8,390 nucleotides of DNA. Origin: Acidovorax sp. GTDB taxonomy: Bacteria > Pseudomonadota > Gammaproteobacteria > Burkholderiales > Burkholderiaceae_C. The position numbers and the translations under genes were made by a program. Below, piece after piece: positions 5,766 to 8,390 of the stretch. How positions within the stretch are numbered: the stretch's first letter is position 1; each line of letters begins with the position of its first letter. Where the stretch lies: the NCBI GenBank assembly GCA_030150585.1, contig JASLFM010000019.1:1-8390 (forward strand), read 5' to 3'. The notes under the pieces are model-generated. The model saw nothing but the letters and a program-made list of their open reading frames with translations, was not told the origin of the DNA and ran no database searches.

Positions 5766-6493
5766 CAGCGCGGCATGGCGGCCAGATCAACACCACCGCA
5801 GGGCAGCGGCAGCAAAGCAGGCAAGGCCGTGGCAGGCTTGCCGCCCGCAGGCACGGGCTGCGCGGCCAGCCAGGCAGACACAGCACTTACGTCGTCGGGC
5901 GTGAGCTGGCGTGCGATGCGGGCCATGCAGTCGGGCGACTGGGCACGGCGCTGTCCCGTGGTCCAAGCCCCGAGCTGGCTGTTAAGATAGTCGCGCGGCA
6001 GGCCCAGCAGGCCGGGGATGGACGGCGCCACCCCCGTCATGGCCTGCCCGTGGCACTGCACGCAGGCCGGGAGCTGGCGCGCGGCATCCCCTTGCTGCAC
6101 AAGCGTGCGCCCGCGCTCGATCACCGCTGCGGGTGCCTGGGGCGCGAGCGGCGGCGGGTATGGCAGCTCCAGAGCCGCGAAGTGGCCCGCGATCTCGCGC
6201 AGGTAACCGTCCGTGAGGTGCTCGATCAGGTAAGCCATCTGCGGATAGCTGCGCCGCCCCTCGCGGAAGTTGAGCAACTGGTTGTAGAGGTAGCCCGCAG
6301 GCTTGCCTGCGATGCGGGGAAAGTAGCCGTCGGGCGTGGCGCGCCCTTCCTTGCCGTGGCACACCACGCAGGCCAGAACGCGCGAAGCCATGCCGTCAGC
6401 GGGCGCCTCCGTGGCGGGGGCGGCCGCCAGCGTGCCTGCCACGCAAAGCACGCCAATGGCCAATAGGAATTGCAGGCGAAGTCGTCGGATCAT
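5765..6493 (-). CDS. Diheme cytochrome c4-like protein
   Basis: A 242-residue exported diheme electron carrier. The N-terminus (MIRRLRLQFLLAIGV then AGTLAAAPA) is a signal peptide with cleavage around residues 25-27. Two cytochrome c domains carry CVVCH (42-46) and CVQCH (144-148). Met86 (SYPQMAY) and Met190 (SPDCMAR) are the expected distal heme ligands, which matches the c4 arrangement of two similar monoheme domains. Length is slightly above the usual c4 size because of a Pro/Leu-rich tail. Two cysteines outside the heme motifs in the mature protein, Cys189 (beside the Met190 ligand) and Cys232 in the tail, are unusual and might form a disulfide. It is the first gene of the cytochrome/thioredoxin set. 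The ribosome site is weak (GGAAC). No convincing promoter was found in the 213 bases upstream. Confidence 0.92.
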   Translation of the reverse strand: MIRRLRLQFLLAIGVLCVAGTLAAAPATEAPADGMASRVLACVVCHGKEGRATPDGYFPRIAGKPAGYLYNQLLNFREGRRSYPQMAYLIEHLTDGYLREIAGHFAALELPYPPPLAPQAPAAVIERGRTLVQQGDAARQLPACVQCHGQAMTGVAPSIPGLLGLPRDYLNSQLGAWTTGQRRAQSPDCMARIARQLTPDDVSAVSAWLAAQPVPAGGKPATALPALLPLPCGGVDLAAMPR

Positions 6494-6567
6494 TCGGTCG
6501 GTTCCAGTGGGGCTTGTCTCCGGGGAAACCCAACTCTAAGCGAGCCCTGGGAACGCGTACAGGAGCA

Positions 6568-6590
6568 GATCCGGCCTGGAAATGCGGATC
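6568..6590. repeat. Short inverted repeat GATCCG/CGGATC upstream of the c4-like gene
   Basis: GATCCG (6568-6573) and CGGATC (6585-6590) form a six-base inverted repeat with an 11-base centre, about 75-97 bases upstream of the c4-like start codon. It could be a regulator site or a weak stem. The size is short enough to arise by chance in GC-rich DNA. Confidence 0.35.
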
Positions 6591-6594
6591 AGAT

Positions 6595-6628
6595 GCGCTG
6601 GCGCTCCATAAAGAAGAGCAGCCAGCGC
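6595..6628. repeat. Intergenic hairpin without a U-tract
   Basis: GCGCTGGC (6595-6602) and GCCAGCGC (6621-6628) are perfect inverted repeats. Inside them GCTC and GAGC also pair, giving a 12-bp stem with a single-base bulge and a nine-base loop. It sits between the end of the Bug gene (6707) and the start of the c4-like gene (6493). Neither strand has a T-run after it, so it is not a standard intrinsic terminator. It may protect a 3' end or take part in factor-dependent termination. The rest of the 6494-6706 gap holds nothing I can identify. Confidence 0.6.
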
Positions 6629-6706
6629 TTGCCAGAAAAGCACTGGAGCCATTTCAAGGCAACGATGGCTATCGCCTAGCCGCCCCAGAGCCGTTGCGTG
6701 GCAGGC

Positions 6707-7681
6707 CTACTCGGCCTCGATGCCGGCAGCCTTGATCACCTTGCCCCACTTCTGGGTCTCGGCGGCTTGGAACTTCGCCAGCTCCTCCGGCGTGGTGGGC
6801 CAGGGCTCGGAGCCCGCCATCTCGTAGAAGGACTTGGCGGCCGCGCTCTTCGTGGCCTGGGCCAGTAGTTCATTCAGGCGCGCCACCAGGGGCGCGGGCG
6901 TGCCGGCGGGCACGTAGGCGGCGAACCAGTAGCCCATGTCGTAGCCTTTCACGCCCGCCTCATCAATCGTGGGCACGTCGGGCAACTGGGCGCTGCGCTT
7001 TTGCGTGGAGTAGCCCAGGGCGCGCAGCTTGCCGCTCTTGACCTGCGGCACGCCCGTGGAGGTATCGGTGATCATGAGGTCAATCTGCCCGCCCAGCAGG
7101 TCGGTGATGGCCAACGGGTTGCTCTTGTAGGGCACGTGCAGGATATCCACGTGCGCGAGCTGCTTGAGCATCTCGCCCGCCACGCGGCTCGACGAGCTGC
7201 CGCTGCCGAAGCTGAGCTTGCCAGGGTTCTTCTTCGCGGCGGCCAGCAGCTCGCCCACGTTCTTGTAGGGCGCATTGGCATTCACCACCAGCACCTGGCC
7301 GCCCTTGCCCAGGCCCGTGACGGGCACGAAATCCTTCACCGGGTCGTACGGCAGTTTCTTGTACAGGTGCTCGTTAGCGGCATGCGTGGTGTTGGTGGTG
7401 ATGAGCACCGTGTAGCCGTCGGCCGGGGCCTTGGCCACGAACTGCGCGGCAATCATGCCGCTCGCGCCCGCTTTGTTGTCCACCACCACGGGTTGCCTGG
7501 TGTCCGTGGTGACCGACTGGCCCACGGCACGCGCGAGCTGGTCGGTGGCGCTGCCCGCCGCGAACGGCACGACGAAGGTGATGGCCTTGGCGGGGTACGC
7601 CTGTGCGAAGGCGACGCCGGTGAACGCGAAGCCGCACGCGAGGGCCACGGCGTAGCGCCGCTGGATGGGGAAGAAGGTCAT
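6707..7681 (-). CDS. Tripartite tricarboxylate transporter-family substrate-binding protein (Bug/TctC)
   Basis: A 324-residue periplasmic solute-binding protein of the Bug (TctC, PF03401) family, which bind small carboxylates or similar metabolites. Residues 1-26 are a signal peptide ending AFA, with mature protein from QAYPAKAI. The family's first motif follows as ITFVVPFAAGSATDQLAR (about 34-51). Length is typical. ATG at 7681 has AAGGAG at 7688-7693 with a six-base spacer, an ideal ribosome site. The gene lies 54 bases after the AtuA C-terminal-domain-like gene and is probably co-transcribed with it. No TctA or TctB membrane subunit is in the window; orphan Bug proteins are very common in Burkholderiales, where many may serve as sensors or share transporters. 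The ligand cannot be assigned. The AtuA-family neighbours make an organic acid from terpenoid-like or branched-chain catabolism a reasonable guess. Confidence 0.93.
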   Translation of the reverse strand: MTFFPIQRRYAVALACGFAFTGVAFAQAYPAKAITFVVPFAAGSATDQLARAVGQSVTTDTRQPVVVDNKAGASGMIAAQFVAKAPADGYTVLITTNTTHAANEHLYKKLPYDPVKDFVPVTGLGKGGQVLVVNANAPYKNVGELLAAAKKNPGKLSFGSGSSSSRVAGEMLKQLAHVDILHVPYKSNPLAITDLLGGQIDLMITDTSTGVPQVKSGKLRALGYSTQKRSAQLPDVPTIDEAGVKGYDMGYWFAAYVPAGTPAPLVARLNELLAQATKSAAAKSFYEMAGSEPWPTTPEELAKFQAAETQKWGKVIKAAGIEAE

Positions 7682-7735
7682 GCTTGTCTCCTTGGATCTA
7701 GGTATGGAAAGGGAAAAGGAACAGGGGCCATCGCT

Positions 7736-8104
7736 TCAGCGCGGCCCGGCGAGGTACGGCACCAGCGCCCCAGGCACCTGCACGGGCAGGTCCAGCAGCA
7801 GGAAGGACAGCGCCTTGCCGTGGCTGTCGAGGTTGAGCGCGTCGTTCACGCCGCCGTCGAGCACCTCGTCGATCACGATGTTCATGGCCTGCAGCTGCGG
7901 CAGCAGGTAGCGCGTGACGCGGCCCGGCTGGCGCTGCGCGAACTGGCGCGCCACGGCCTCCTCGGTCACCTGTGCCACGAGCAGATCCCACAGCGCGGGG
8001 TGCCAGGCGATCACGCTGATGTTGGAGCGGTTGCCCTTGTCGCCCGTGCGGCTGTGGGCCAGGCGGTACAGGGGCACGGTGAGGGAGTTCGGGTCGGTGT
8101 TCAT
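7736..8104 (-). CDS. Small AtuA C-terminal-domain-like protein
   Basis: A 122-residue protein resembling the ferredoxin-fold-like domain found at the C-terminus of, or encoded beside, AtuA-family proteins. Typical segments are YRLAHSRTGDKGNRSNISVI (about 13-32) and LDGGVNDALNLDSHGK (about 80-95). There is no signal peptide or membrane segment, so it is cytoplasmic. Its biochemical activity is not established to my knowledge. ATG at 8104 is chosen because it lies five bases after the stop of the AtuA-like gene (TGA-ATG-CC-ATG) and gives the expected N-terminus; the frame is open a little further upstream, but that part overlaps AtuA. No clear Shine-Dalgarno is present, so translation is probably coupled. 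Here the domain is a separate gene, whereas in some homologues it is fused to AtuA. Recognition of the family is good; function is unknown. Confidence 0.85.
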   Translation of the reverse strand: MNTDPNSLTVPLYRLAHSRTGDKGNRSNISVIAWHPALWDLLVAQVTEEAVARQFAQRQPGRVTRYLLPQLQAMNIVIDEVLDGGVNDALNLDSHGKALSFLLLDLPVQVPGALVPYLAGPR

Positions 8105-8109
8105 GGCAT

Positions 8110-8390
8110 TCAGTCCAGCATCACGAAGCCTTCGGCCACCGCCTCGCGCGGCACCAGGCAAGAGACGGTGCCCAGGCGCGGGCGCAGCGCGGTGCGCACG
8201 CCGCCGCCGCCTGCGGGGCCCGTGCAGTACAGGGCCGTGACCTCGCGCACCAGCCGCTCGCGCAGCACCTCGCCCGCCAGGCGCGCACGGGCCTCGGCGC
8301 GCGCGCCGGCATAGGAGATTTCACCCTCGGCGAACCAGCCGGACTCGAAGCAAACGTTCACCTTGAGCGACGGCGGCCGCGCATGGCCGC
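8110..8390 (-). CDS. Acyclic terpene utilization AtuA-family protein, C-terminal end (5' part lies beyond the window)
   Basis: The minus frame is open from the window edge to TGA at 8110-8112, giving the last 93 residues. The segment reading SLKVNVCFESGWFAEGEISYAG followed by an AEARARLAGEVL helix is characteristic of the AtuA (DUF1446, PF07287) family. The gene continues through the edge, so the GTG at 8361 is an internal valine and not a start. AtuA is required for growth on acyclic terpenes such as citronellol in Pseudomonas, but the family is broad and its reaction is poorly defined, so I do not assign terpene catabolism here. It is followed at once by the small AtuA C-terminal-domain gene and then the Bug protein, a catabolic-style operon. 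Confidence 0.82.
   Translation of the reverse strand, partial: GHARPPSLKVNVCFESGWFAEGEISYAGARAEARARLAGEVLRERLVREVTALYCTGPAGGGGVRTALRPRLGTVSCLVPREAVAEGFVMLD

Noticed and set aside
5755..5886. Longer N-terminus for the triheme cytochrome
   Set aside because: The 44 extra residues overlap the end of the c4-like gene, are Cys/Pro/Arg-rich, and would bury the signal/anchor segment. AGGAGG sits five bases before ATG 5754.
6512..6521. Ten-base match between the region upstream of the c4-like gene and the Bug gene ribosome site (minus-strand GGAGACAAGC)
   Set aside because: No start codon follows at a usable distance near 6512, and the shared part is mostly a Shine-Dalgarno-like sequence that recurs often. 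Probably chance, or at most a relic.
8110..8361. Independent 83-codon gene starting at GTG 8361
   Set aside because: The frame continues upstream to the window edge with family-consistent residues (ARPPSLKV), so this is the end of a larger AtuA-family gene.

Overview
This window looks like chromosomal DNA from a GC-rich betaproteobacterium, most likely a member of the Comamonadaceae (Acidovorax, Delftia or a relative). That placement is inferred from the style of the RimP, NusA and IF-2 proteins, a Bug-type solute-binding protein beside AtuA-family genes, and the base composition. Every gene I can support lies on the minus strand, so transcription runs from high to low coordinates.

Positions 1-4043 hold the 5' part of the conserved rimP-nusA-infB operon (ribosome maturation, transcription elongation/termination, translation initiation). 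infB is cut by the window edge but retains its start, its long N-terminal region and the G1, G3 and G4 motifs of the GTPase domain. Upstream of rimP (3963-4043) is a compact regulatory arrangement. A near-consensus sigma-70 promoter is followed within a few bases of its predicted start site by a GC-rich hairpin with eight U residues, that is, an intrinsic terminator between the promoter and the operon. This resembles an attenuator and is the most interesting non-coding signal in the window.

Positions 4082-6493 hold a tightly coupled three-gene set. It encodes a diheme cytochrome c4-like protein, a membrane-anchored triheme cytochrome c of the alcohol/gluconate dehydrogenase cytochrome-subunit type, and a short thioredoxin-fold protein with a CGVC active site. 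The first two genes are 10 bases apart with a Shine-Dalgarno overlapping the stop codon, and the second and third overlap by one base. No dehydrogenase catalytic subunit is present, so the electron donor is unknown. The N-terminal heme domain of the triheme protein has no methionine available as a distal heme ligand.

Positions 6494-6706 are intergenic and contain two inverted repeats, one able to form a 12-bp interrupted hairpin. Positions 6707-8390 hold a second apparent operon: the C-terminal end of an AtuA (acyclic terpene utilization) family protein, a separate small AtuA C-terminal-domain-like protein, and a TctC/Bug periplasmic solute-binding protein. Together these suggest uptake and catabolism of an organic acid or terpenoid-like carboxylate, but the substrate cannot be read from the sequence.

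I saw no tRNA, rRNA, CRISPR array, insertion sequence, phage gene or clearly new system. Most of the window is ordinary chromosomal content. The points worth following are the rimP leader, the orphan cytochrome/thioredoxin operon with its odd heme-1 domain, and the long charged helix in IF-2.
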